Shown: positions 1 through 6,169, numbered from the stretch's first letter. The stretch: 14,716 nucleotides of DNA from Acidobacteriota bacterium (GCA_029777145.1 JAKOSS010000456.1:1-14716); one strand, 5' to 3'. Notes: generated by a model from the sequence alone, not told the origin. Made by a program: numbers and translations.

Positions 1-472
1 AACCTGGACGCCGACAGAAAACCAAAAAGGCTGGGATTGGTTCTCGATCCAGCTCGGCGACAACACGGAGCTGATGTGCTACCAGCTGCGCGACAGCAAG
101 GATCAGGTTTCACCGTATTCGAGCGGGACGTTTGTCGGCTCAGACGGCGAATTCGAGCCTCTCAAAAACGACGACTTCACAATCACGCCGACCGGTTGGT
201 GGAAATCGCCCAACTCCGGCGCGACCTATCCGAGCGGTTGGAAGTTGACCTGCGGGAAGTTCGGTCTCGAGCTGACGGTGACCCCGTGCGTCCGTGATCA
301 GGAGTTGGACACCCGCGGAACGACGATGATCATTTACTGGGAAGGCGCGTGCGGTGTTGAGGGCACGAAAAACGGCGAGCCGATCGACGGCCGGGCTTAT
401 GTCGAACTTGTCGGATACGACCGCTCGCACGAGGCCCCGAACCTCGCGTATTTTCTTTTTGGTAGACAGTAG
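1..472 (+). CDS. Lipocalin-like CrtC/AttH-family protein, C-terminal part (5' truncated by window edge)
   Basis: The reading frame is open from base 2, so the true start lies left of the window; 156 residues are visible before the TAG at 470-472. The visible part matches the second half of AttH/CrtC-like proteins (hydroxyneurosporene synthase or lipocalin-like hydrolase fold): a WDWFSIQL strand followed by ELMCYQLRD, then a W-x-SP-x-SG-x-x-YP-x-GW block, a D-QELDTR segment, a YWEGA-x-x-VEGT segment and the closing YVELVGYDR. In this family the paired lipocalin-like halves make a beta-barrel that binds hydrophobic ligands. CrtC itself hydrates carotenoids, but most bacterial members have no assigned reaction and I cannot tell which applies. 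The neighbouring TPR/kinase genes are convergent, so they are not cotranscribed with it. The last codons run straight into a heptamer repeat array. The internal ATG at 74 is not a credible start because conserved sequence precedes it. Confidence 0.85.
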   Translation, partial: TWTPTENQKGWDWFSIQLGDNTELMCYQLRDSKDQVSPYSSGTFVGSDGEFEPLKNDDFTITPTGWWKSPNSGATYPSGWKLTCGKFGLELTVTPCVRDQELDTRGTTMIIYWEGACGVEGTKNGEPIDGRAYVELVGYDRSHEAPNLAYFLFGRQ

Positions 473-598
473 TTGCTAGGCAGTAGGCAGTGGTCAGGGA
501 TTTCCGACTTGCGATTGCCGATTTGCGATCGCGTGATCGCCATTGACTTGACCGCTGCCCACTGACCACTGCTTACCGCTCACTGCTCACTGCCTACT
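463..598. repeat. Heptamer-rich inverted repeat element, copy A, between convergent genes
   Basis: Plus-strand heptamers of type TRGNCAG run from 463 (TAGACAG, TAGTTGC, TAGGCAG, TAGGCAG, TGGTCAG; 463-497). A central block of a different heptamer type follows at 506-533 (GACTTGC, GATTGCC, GATTTGC, GATCGCG). Minus-strand TRGNCAG heptamers fill the right side to 596. Arm 488-497 is a perfect inverted repeat of 562-571, extendable to 483-497/562-576 with one G:U pair, and 482-492 is a perfect inverted repeat of 588-598. The element covers the whole gap between the lipocalin-like gene and the TPR gene and contains the stop codons of both. As RNA it could fold on either strand and may act as a bidirectional terminator, but no U-tract follows the stem. 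It shares its architecture with the copy at 5893-6030. Confidence 0.8.
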
Positions 599-1988
599 TC
601 CCTTCGATCAACGCCAGCAGGCGCGCAGCGAGGTCGGCGTCGAGGTTCCTCAAAATGTTGTACTGCTCACGCGCGGCAGTCTTGTTTCCGGTCGCGTTGT
701 ACGAGTATCCGAGCGTATAGCGCGCCCGGGCAAAGTTTGGCGACAACCGCAGGCATTCCTTGTATGCCGCGATCGCCTGTTCGTCCTTTTGAAGTGCGAA
801 GTACGCATTCCCAAGCAGATAAAAGCCGTCGGAATAATCGGGATTGTCCTGCGTGAACTTCAGCAGTCCCGGAATTGCTTTGTTGTAGCTGTCCGCCGCG
901 CGCTCGGGCTGATTCAGAAACTCGTACGCCCGCCCCATATAGAGATAGCTTTCACCGTCGCCGGGGTTCAGCCGCAACGCTGAATTGCATGACTGAAGCG
1001 CCTGACTGTACTGCTTCAGATCGTTTTGCGAACGGCACAGGTTCGTGTACCCCATGGCGATCTTCGGATCGAGGTTGATCGCGCTCTGGGCCGCGATCGA
1101 CGCCTCCTTCGGCATGTCGGCCATGCTGTAGAACCAACTCAAACTGACGTACAGATTCGCGTCATTCGGGAAGACCGCCAATCCCTTCTTGGCGGTTGCG
1201 ATCGCTTCGTTGAACCGGCTCTTGTTGCGATATATGTCCGCCAACGGACCATACGCGGCATAGATATCAGGCTTGACGCTGATCGTGGCCTCGAAATACG
1301 GAATCGCCTCATCGAATTTTTTCGCGCGGTACAACGCATCCGCCACGTAAAAATTCGATTCACCAACGTACTTGGTCTTGTATTTGAGAGCGTCGAGCGC
1401 GGCGAATCCCTGATTCAGATAATCGCCGAGATTGTAATAGCAATCGGCGATGAAAAAGTGAATGTCCCCCTGATCGGGGTTGATCTGAACGCCCCGCTTG
1501 TAAGCCGCCAGCGCCTCAGCGTACTGTTTGCGCTCGCGATTGATCCCGCCCAAGGCAAACTGGATGTTTGCATTCTTCGGTTCAAGACGGGCGACCTCCG
1601 TCGCGTCGCGCAATGCGCCGTCGAGATCCCCTTTGTCGTAGTAGATCAACCACCTGATCCGATAGATCTCCACCGGTTTGTCGTAGCCGGTCGCGAGCGC
1701 GGCATCGAAATCGACGAGCGCTTGGTCGTTCTCCTTGAGGTACGAATGCGCCACTGCCTTCCAGTAATGGGCAGCCGCAAAACCGGGAAAATAGACGATC
1801 GCCTGAGCGTACTTATCGATCGCGCCGCGGTAGTCCTTTTTGTTGAACAGATCGTCGCCCTGTTTGGCGACCTTCTTGGCCCGATCGCGGTCCTTTTTCG
1901 ATTGAGCGAAGGTCGGAGCGGCAAAGCCGGACGCCATCGCGAAGATCAAAAGGAAGCCGAAAATTCTGACAAAGTTAAGTTTTTTCAT
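594..1988 (-). CDS. Exported tetratricopeptide-repeat protein
   Basis: 464 residues. The ATG at 1988 is preferred over the TTG at 1994 because a GGAGG (1997-2001) sits 8 nt upstream of the ATG but only 2 nt from the TTG. Residues 1-28 form a signal peptide (KK, hydrophobic core, APTFA then Q29). From about residue 35 to the end the protein is nearly all TPR, roughly 11 units with the W/Y-G-A-Y-A-P spacing, for example QGDDLFNKKDYRGAIDKYAQ near the start and GNAYFALQKDEQAIAAYKEC near the end. Such proteins are scaffolds; no catalytic domain is present. The gene starts 15 nt after the stop of the upstream Ser/Thr kinase, with the ribosome site in that gap, so the two are very likely cotranscribed and perhaps translationally coupled. 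Because the TPR protein is exported, it could meet the kinase's extracytoplasmic tail; that is an inference. The 3' end merges with repeat copy A. Confidence 0.9.
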   Translation of the reverse strand: MKKLNFVRIFGFLLIFAMASGFAAPTFAQSKKDRDRAKKVAKQGDDLFNKKDYRGAIDKYAQAIVYFPGFAAAHYWKAVAHSYLKENDQALVDFDAALATGYDKPVEIYRIRWLIYYDKGDLDGALRDATEVARLEPKNANIQFALGGINRERKQYAEALAAYKRGVQINPDQGDIHFFIADCYYNLGDYLNQGFAALDALKYKTKYVGESNFYVADALYRAKKFDEAIPYFEATISVKPDIYAAYGPLADIYRNKSRFNEAIATAKKGLAVFPNDANLYVSLSWFYSMADMPKEASIAAQSAINLDPKIAMGYTNLCRSQNDLKQYSQALQSCNSALRLNPGDGESYLYMGRAYEFLNQPERAADSYNKAIPGLLKFTQDNPDYSDGFYLLGNAYFALQKDEQAIAAYKECLRLSPNFARARYTLGYSYNATGNKTAAREQYNILRNLDADLAARLLALIEGK

Positions 1989-1996
1989 CTTCAAAT

Positions 1997-2001
1997 CCTC
2001 C
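1997..2001 (-). promoter_or_regulatory. Shine-Dalgarno site of the TPR gene
   Basis: GGAGG on the minus strand, 8 nt before the ATG at 1988. It lies within the 15 nt gap after the kinase stop codon and decides the TPR start against the closer TTG. Confidence 0.75.
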
Positions 2002-2003
2002 GG

Positions 2004-4010
2004 TTATTGAGGAATATCCCGTCCGCGCAGCGACGGTTTGGGCGATGGTTTGATCGTCGGAACCGGCGTCGGCCGCGGTGTCCGCGCCGTTGTCGGTCGT
2101 GGTGTCGCCGGCACCGGAGTCCGCGGGACAGGCGTCGTTCGGCCGTCCGGCGTCGATTCCGGAGTCGGAGATTCCGACGGTGTCGGCGACTCTGACGGCG
2201 ACTCAGTCGGCGAAGATTCCGGAGTCGGCGTTTCCGACGGAGTGGCGCTCGGCGTCGTCTCCGGGGTTGCCATCGGCGTCGGTGTCGGCGTCTCGCCGAA
2301 TAGTCCGCCCAAACCGCCCGGCGTCGTATACGCGTACCATGCGAGGCCGGCTCCGCCCGCGCCGAGAACCAGCAGCAGGAACAATCCGACGAGAATGCCG
2401 ATCAACAATCCCCTGCGCGACTTCTTCGGCGCCGACGCCGCAACCGCCGCGGCCTTCACCGGCTCCGGTTCGGGTGCGGTCGCCGGCGGACTCGCTACCG
2501 TTTCCGCAAAGCCGGCACCAGCGGCCGTGACATTTGAAAAATCAACCGAGTCCGAAAAGTTGTTGATCTCCTCGGTCGAACCGCCGGAAACCGCCGGCGA
2601 GCTGTCAAAAGCGGCATTCGGAGTGGTCTCGAACGGCGGGGGCGAAGACGGGCTTTCGAGATTCGCATTTGGAGTCGTCTCGAACGGCGGCACCGACGGC
2701 ACGCTGTCTAACTTCGCTTCGGGAGCCGTCGGATTCGGCGCCGGTGACGGCAACTCGAGATTTAGGATCGGCATCGTCGCATCCGCAGTGAACGGTTGCC
2801 CGGACCCGGAAGAATCGGCGACGGGCGACTCGGCCGGCGGTGGCGGCAGATCCTCGATCTTGAGATCCGGCTTGATGAAGACCTCGGTCCTGATATCCGA
2901 CTGCGCCGGCGTCGGTTGCGGCACGTCGGGTGCACCTTCGATCGGCCCGTCGTAGCGGACCGTCGCGTCAAAGTCGGACGCGGGCGCCGGCGGTTCGGGC
3001 TCGGCTGCGATCATCCCGAACGGGATCGTTTTCGCCGCCATGTCTTCGGCGCTGGCGGACGCCACGGGCTGCGCGGGTTCGGCGTCCACGGGATGTGTCA
3101 TTACGAGCGTTTCAAAACCTGTCGGCTGCGCTTCCGGCTGGTCCATGACGACCGTCTTGTCGCCTGCCGGCTCATTGATCCTCGCGTACGCTTCGCGGAG
3201 CGCCTTCTGCATTCCGCGCGCGTCCCCGAATCGCTGGTCGTGACTGACCGCCATTCCCTTCAGGATCACGTCCGAGATCATCGCGGAAACCTCAGGGTTG
3301 ATCGCGCTCGGCGGACCGAGCGGATCCGAAATCCCGCCGAGAACCGCATCGGCACGAGTCGCCGCGTCGGGCGGAACGACGCCGGTCAGAAGAAAGTAAA
3401 GCGTCGAGGCGAGCGAGTAGACATCGCTCCGGGCATTCGTTTCGCCGCCGCGGATCTGTTCGAGCGACGCAAACGGCTTGGTCTGCGCCGGAATTCCCGA
3501 CTGCCCTTCAAGCTTCGCGACCGCTCCCTGTGACAGCCCGAAATCGAGCAGGACGATGTTGTTCTGATCGGTGAGCTTAAGGTTCTGCGGCTTGATGTCG
3601 CGGTGAAAGATCGGCGGCTCGTTCGAGTGCAGATAGATCAGAGCGTCGAGTATCTGATCCGCCCAAAACATCACCCAACTCAGCGGAAACGGCTTTTGGC
3701 TCGCGGCCAAACGCTTCGCCAGGTCGTCGCCCTGGACAAATTCCATGACGAGGAACTGATCGCCCTGCTCGACGAAATGATCCGTAACTTTGGGCAATAC
3801 CTGATGCCGGACACGCTCAAGTGCGCGGGCTTCGCTCTCAAAACCGCCGCCCAGAACGTCATTGCCCGCATAATACGTGCGTTTCATCACGACCGGACCG
3901 CCGATCCGCTGGTCGATGGCGAGATAAACCTCGCCCGCGCCGCCCCGGCCGATCATTTGCCCGATCAAGTACCGGTTCTGCAGAAGTGTGTTGTGCTCAA
4001 GTGGATTCAT
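2004..4010 (-). CDS. Transmembrane Hanks-type Ser/Thr protein kinase with Pro/Thr-rich external tail
   Basis: 668 residues from the ATG at 4010 (a TTG nine codons upstream is possible but adds no conserved sequence). The kinase domain spans about 14-275: glycine loop GRGGAG (21-26), Lys43, alpha-C Glu60, catalytic HRDIKPQN (136-143, Asp138), DFG (156-158), ASLEQ in the APE position (181-185) and SDVYSLAS (195-202). All catalytic residues are intact. A long disordered linker (about 276-530) is rich in Pro, Glu and Ala, with six Thr-x-x-hydrophobic motifs and a 17-residue tandem repeat around FETTPNA. One membrane helix lies at about 534-556, preceded by KKSRR, which puts the kinase inside and the C-terminus outside. 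The outer tail (about 570-650) is mostly Thr/Pro/Ser/Glu, with no recognisable ligand domain such as PASTA. The gene leads the exported TPR gene in an apparent operon. PknB-type kinases autophosphorylate and signal to FHA-domain partners; the partner here is unknown. Confidence 0.93.
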   Translation of the reverse strand: MNPLEHNTLLQNRYLIGQMIGRGGAGEVYLAIDQRIGGPVVMKRTYYAGNDVLGGGFESEARALERVRHQVLPKVTDHFVEQGDQFLVMEFVQGDDLAKRLAASQKPFPLSWVMFWADQILDALIYLHSNEPPIFHRDIKPQNLKLTDQNNIVLLDFGLSQGAVAKLEGQSGIPAQTKPFASLEQIRGGETNARSDVYSLASTLYFLLTGVVPPDAATRADAVLGGISDPLGPPSAINPEVSAMISDVILKGMAVSHDQRFGDARGMQKALREAYARINEPAGDKTVVMDQPEAQPTGFETLVMTHPVDAEPAQPVASASAEDMAAKTIPFGMIAAEPEPPAPASDFDATVRYDGPIEGAPDVPQPTPAQSDIRTEVFIKPDLKIEDLPPPPAESPVADSSGSGQPFTADATMPILNLELPSPAPNPTAPEAKLDSVPSVPPFETTPNANLESPSSPPPFETTPNAAFDSSPAVSGGSTEEINNFSDSVDFSNVTAAGAGFAETVASPPATAPEPEPVKAAAVAASAPKKSRRGLLIGILVGLFLLLVLGAGGAGLAWYAYTTPGGLGGLFGETPTPTPMATPETTPSATPSETPTPESSPTESPSESPTPSESPTPESTPDGRTTPVPRTPVPATPRPTTARTPRPTPVPTIKPSPKPSLRGRDIPQ
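2614..2691 (-). repeat. 51-bp tandem repeat inside the kinase linker
   Basis: Two copies of a GC-rich unit (near 2614-2640 and 2665-2691, period 51 bp) encode FETTPNA twice, 17 residues apart, in the disordered linker. A weaker third copy may lie just right of the second. The period is a multiple of three, so copy number can change without a frameshift. Confidence 0.6.
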
Positions 4011-4126
4011 CTGATTTTTTGGGTGAAAAGCGAACAACCGCGCGTCGCGGACCCGAGCGCGACGTCTGCGCCGATGAATACGAATTTGCCGAGCGCCGGC
4101 AATCGCCGTAATTTGCTCTGACCAGA

Positions 4127-4132
4127 ATTATA
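4127..4132 (-). promoter_or_regulatory. Possible -10 box for the kinase-TPR operon
   Basis: A perfect TATAAT reads on the minus strand, about 117 bp upstream of the kinase ATG, in the 143-bp gap after the zinc-ribbon gene. No good -35 hexamer lies 16-18 bp upstream of it, so the call is weak. The rest of the gap shows nothing recognisable. Confidence 0.35.
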
Positions 4133-4153
4133 AGGAATTATCGGCAAAAATCC

Positions 4154-4630
4154 CTAGGGCGCCGTATTTTTATTCGGCCCGGCCGCGGGTTCGCCGCGAT
4201 GCTGCCAGCATCGGCCGCCGCCTTTGACACGTCGCGTGCACGGCGTTCCCTTCTTCGTCATTGCCCCGCAAATTTCGATCGTCTCGTCGCCGCTGACCGG
4301 CGTCTTTTCTGCTTGACGGGTCGAATCACCGGATTTTGCCGCCGGATTCGGGCTCGAAACGCTTTCCGGTCGGGCGTTCCGATTCGTCTGGACCGGACTT
4401 GGACGGGACGTGATCAGCGCCGACGGTTTCTGTCCGGGCGCACCGATGAAAACGCCGACCGCGAACAGTCCGGCGATCGTCAGGAGTACGCCGATTACGC
4501 TCGGCATCCAGTCCTGTAACAAAAATTCAGTTTGGCAAACATCGCAAAACCTGCGACTGTGCGCGAACGTCCAATCGGCGCGTTCGATCTTCTCGCCGCA
4601 TTCGCAGCAAAATTTCGGCTTGTAAATCAC
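4154..4630 (-). CDS. Small single-pass membrane protein with N-terminal zinc ribbon and C-terminal Cys3-His motif
   Basis: 158 residues from a GTG at 4630, chosen because a GGAG (4638-4641) sits 7 nt upstream. Residues 8-32 carry two CxxC knuckles (C8/C11 and C29/C32), a likely zinc ribbon. A hydrophobic helix follows (about 42-64), then a low-complexity Ser/Pro/Asn linker (65-115). The C-terminus holds C121, C131, C141 and H144 spaced C-x9-C-x9-C-x2-H within a basic, Gly-rich segment (TKKGTPC, RVKGGGRCWQH). That C-terminal motif resembles a short Cys/His motif seen at the ends of many otherwise unrelated bacterial proteins (DUF5763-like, from memory) and is probably also metal-binding. If the single helix spans the membrane, the two Cys clusters face opposite sides. 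The function is unknown. The gene lies upstream of, and co-directional with, the kinase but 143 bp away, so it is probably separately transcribed. Confidence 0.8.
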   Translation of the reverse strand: MIYKPKFCCECGEKIERADWTFAHSRRFCDVCQTEFLLQDWMPSVIGVLLTIAGLFAVGVFIGAPGQKPSALITSRPSPVQTNRNARPESVSSPNPAAKSGDSTRQAEKTPVSGDETIEICGAMTKKGTPCTRRVKGGGRCWQHRGEPAAGPNKNTAP

Positions 4631-4637
4631 GTGAGTT

Positions 4638-4641
4638 CTCC
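4638..4641 (-). promoter_or_regulatory. Shine-Dalgarno site supporting the GTG start of the zinc-ribbon gene
   Basis: GGAG on the minus strand, 7 nt from the GTG at 4630. No ATG is available nearby in frame, and the protein begins with the first CxxC knuckle at residue 8, so the GTG fits. Confidence 0.6.
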
Positions 4642-4702
4642 ATCCGTTCTGAGGTTGATCGGGCCGTATTTGTGAAGCGGCGCCGTCTTTTCTTCAATTG
4701 TG

Positions 4703-4717
4703 CGCGATTATATCGCG
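4703..4717. promoter_or_regulatory. Palindrome overlapping a minus-strand TATAAT in a divergent intergenic region
   Basis: A perfect 6-bp inverted repeat, CGCGAT and ATCGCG around TAT, lies in the 278-bp gap between the divergent zinc-ribbon (-) and VWFA (+) genes. The minus strand reads TATAAT at 4707-4712, inside the palindrome and about 77 bp upstream of the GTG at 4630. This arrangement fits an operator over a -10 box. I see no convincing -35 at normal spacing, so the promoter role is tentative. Nothing else in 4631-4908 is recognisable. Confidence 0.4.
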
Positions 4718-4893
4718 GAATCCGCAGGCCGCGTTAGCCAAATTGCCGACGTTGGCAGGATCATCCCGAAAAACCGTGAGAATACTCGAATTTCGGTCAT
4801 GAACCGCGGCCGAAGACGTGAGTCCATGTGGAATTAGAGGAATTTGAAACCTCCGGCGTGCAACCGCGTTTCTTCAAACGGCGTCTGATTAGC

Positions 4894-4899
4894 TAAACT
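4894..4899 (+). promoter_or_regulatory. Possible -10 box of the VWFA gene, close to its start codon
   Basis: TAAACT lies 9 nt before the ATG at 4909, with a weak TTCAAA 15 bp upstream (4873-4878). There is no Shine-Dalgarno sequence before this ATG. If the box is real, the transcript would start at or next to the ATG, making it leaderless or nearly so. This is a weak sequence-only call. Confidence 0.25.
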
Positions 4900-4908
4900 T
4901 TTTCCGAC

Positions 4909-5895
4909 ATGATCCGCAATTTTGCAATTTATCTTCTGATTCTCCTGGCGTTTGCCGGGATCGCGCACGCGCAGGACGACGATCCGATCAAGATCGATTC
5001 GTCGATCGTCCGCCTGAACGTCGGCGTGGTCAATCGCCGCGGACAACCGATCACGAATCTTGATCGCAGCAATTTCTCGATCTACGAAGACGGCGTCAAA
5101 CAGACGATCTCGCGATTCGAGCCGACGGTCGCGCCGTTCTCGGTCGTCATGATCCTCGATATGTCGGGATCGACGCTCGGATTTCGTGAGATCATTCGGC
5201 AATCGGCTGCCCGATTCGTCGACGCGCTCGCGCCTGACGATCGGGTGGCGGTCATCGAATTTTACGACAAGGTCAATCTCCGCAATGATTTCACGACGGA
5301 TCGCAAGACGATCGTGAACTCGATAACGGTCGCCAACGGACGCGGAAAGACCCAGCTTTACAAGGCGCTCGATGTGGCGCTCGACAAGCTCAAGAGCGAA
5401 GGCAACCGACGCAAGGCGATCATCGTCCTGACGGACGGCGTCGACACCGCCGCGCGCGACGAGGATCGCGAGTTTCTCGAGAAGGTTAGCGAAAAGGACG
5501 TGCCGACGGCGATCAAACCCGAGACCAGCGGGGATCTGAACCGCGTACTTTCCCGAACCGACCAGCAGGGCGTCTCGGTCTTCCCGCTTGCGCTGCCGAC
5601 CGGCGATCCCGGAAAGCTTGCCGATCCGACGCCGATGCAGGTCGCGATGTTCACCGCCGCCAGAAAGCGGCTCGAGATCCTCGCGCTGCGCACCGGCGGA
5701 TCGTTGAACACCATCAATCGTTTAGAGGAAATGGGACGGCTGTATGCGGCCGTCGCCGCCGAACTTAGGACACTTTATACGATCGAGTACCAGTCGACGA
5801 ACGACAACCGCGACGGCAAATGGCGCGAGATCAAGATCGACGTCAACAGCCCGGACCTGATCTCGCGCACGAAGCCGGGATATTTTGCGAAGTAG
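4909..5895 (+). CDS. Exported VWFA-domain protein (VWFA-related Acidobacterial type)
   Basis: 328 residues. Residues 1-21 are a signal peptide ending AHA, followed by Q22. Residues 28-70 form the beta-rich lead-in typical of the Acidobacterial VWFA family (TIGR03436): VRLNVGVVNRRGQPITNL, then a SIYEDGVKQTISRFE segment. The VWA domain runs about 76-300 with a complete metal-ion-dependent adhesion site: DMSGS (84-88), Thr148 in GKTQLY, and TDGVD (175-179). It therefore should bind a divalent cation and a protein partner outside the cytoplasm. A C-terminal YTIEYQS-x-x-NDNRDGKWREIKI strand pair and the SRTKPGYFAK end are also typical, so the protein looks full length. It is monocistronic by layout: divergent from the zinc-ribbon gene and followed by a repeat element and a tRNA. 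No Shine-Dalgarno precedes the ATG. The partner is unknown. Confidence 0.9.
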   Translation: MIRNFAIYLLILLAFAGIAHAQDDDPIKIDSSIVRLNVGVVNRRGQPITNLDRSNFSIYEDGVKQTISRFEPTVAPFSVVMILDMSGSTLGFREIIRQSAARFVDALAPDDRVAVIEFYDKVNLRNDFTTDRKTIVNSITVANGRGKTQLYKALDVALDKLKSEGNRRKAIIVLTDGVDTAARDEDREFLEKVSEKDVPTAIKPETSGDLNRVLSRTDQQGVSVFPLALPTGDPGKLADPTPMQVAMFTAARKRLEILALRTGGSLNTINRLEEMGRLYAAVAAELRTLYTIEYQSTNDNRDGKWREIKIDVNSPDLISRTKPGYFAK

Positions 5896-5929
5896 TGCCT
5901 CGTCAGTGGTCGGTGGTCCGACAATTTGG

Positions 5930-5957
5930 GATTTGCGATTGCCGATTTGCGATTGCC
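5930..5957. repeat. Tandem 14-mer (two pairs of heptamers) inside repeat copy B
   Basis: GATTTGCGATTGCC occurs twice without mismatch (5930-5943, 5944-5957); each copy is itself two related heptamers. A diverged version occupies the same central position in copy A (506-533). Confidence 0.9.
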
Positions 5958-5971
5958 CTATCAGCATCAGT

Positions 5972-6030
5972 CTGACCACTGACCACTGACCACTGACCAC
6001 TGACCACCGACCACTGACCACTGACCACTG
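5972..6030. repeat. Heptamer array CTGACCA, eight units plus a partial
   Basis: Seven exact CTGACCA units and one CCGACCA variant (6007-6013) run head to tail, ending with a partial CTG. The variant base is mirrored in the left arm of the inverted repeat. Confidence 0.95.
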
Positions 6031-6034
6031 AGAT

Positions 6035-6061
6035 TTGACACTCAACCGCCCGAATTAGTAT
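6035..6061 (+). promoter_or_regulatory. Promoter of the tRNA-Arg gene
   Basis: A consensus TTGACA -35 (6035-6040) and a TAGTAT -10 (6056-6061) are separated by 15 bp, slightly short. Transcription would start near 6068, leaving a leader of about 12 nt before the tRNA. It lies immediately after the heptamer array. Confidence 0.6.
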
Positions 6062-6079
6062 CCTCTTCATTCGCCTTGT

Positions 6080-6156
6080 GCACCCGTAGCTCAGCTGGAT
6101 AGAGTGCTTGACTACGAATCAAGAGGTCGCATGTTCGAATCATGCCGGGTGTACCA
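6080..6156 (+). tRNA. tRNA-Arg (anticodon ACG)
   Basis: A complete cloverleaf folds by hand. The acceptor stem is 6080-6086 with 6146-6152 (one G:U at the first pair). The D stem is 6089-6092 with 6102-6105, the anticodon stem 6107-6111 with 6119-6123, and the T stem 6129-6133 with 6141-6145 around a TTCGAAT loop. The anticodon at 6114-6116 is ACG, which after A34-to-inosine deamination by TadA reads CGU, CGC and CGA arginine codons. Discriminator A6153 and the CCA end (6154-6156) are encoded. The gene is single, with its own promoter and terminator. I see no duplicated 3' end nearby that would mark an integrated element. Confidence 0.96.
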
Positions 6157-6169
6157 CAAAGATCCAATC

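Larger units (their letters stand above)
5893..6030. repeat. Heptamer inverted repeat element, copy B, after the VWFA gene
   Basis: The element starts on the VWFA stop codon (TAGTGCC, TCGTCAG, TGGTCGG, TGGTCCG; 5893-5920). Its centre is a perfect tandem 14-mer, and the right side is a CTGACCA heptamer array. Positions 5902-5918 and 6002-6018 form a perfect 17-bp inverted repeat with an 83-nt loop that contains the 14-mers. It has the same three-part plan as the copy at 463-598, so both belong to one dispersed repeat family. It carries no coding capacity. It could stabilise or terminate the VWFA transcript, and it ends 4 bp before the -35 of the tRNA promoter. Confidence 0.85.

Noticed and set aside
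1026..2195. A 389-codon open frame on the plus strand
   Set aside because: It is antisense to the TPR gene and the kinase C-terminus; its translation is Arg-rich with no domain, as expected from the complement of a high-GC gene.
2038..2955. A 305-codon plus-strand frame rich in Gly, Val and Ser
   Set aside because: It is the complement of the repetitive Pro/Thr-rich kinase tail and linker; the low-complexity composition explains the lack of stops.
4011..4037. TTG start nine codons upstream for the kinase
   Set aside because: The extra residues add no conserved sequence and no ribosome site precedes the TTG; the ATG at 4010 places the first conserved strand at the usual distance.
5972..6030. 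CRISPR-like array
   Set aside because: The unit is 7 bp with no spacers and no cas genes are nearby; it is a simple heptamer array.
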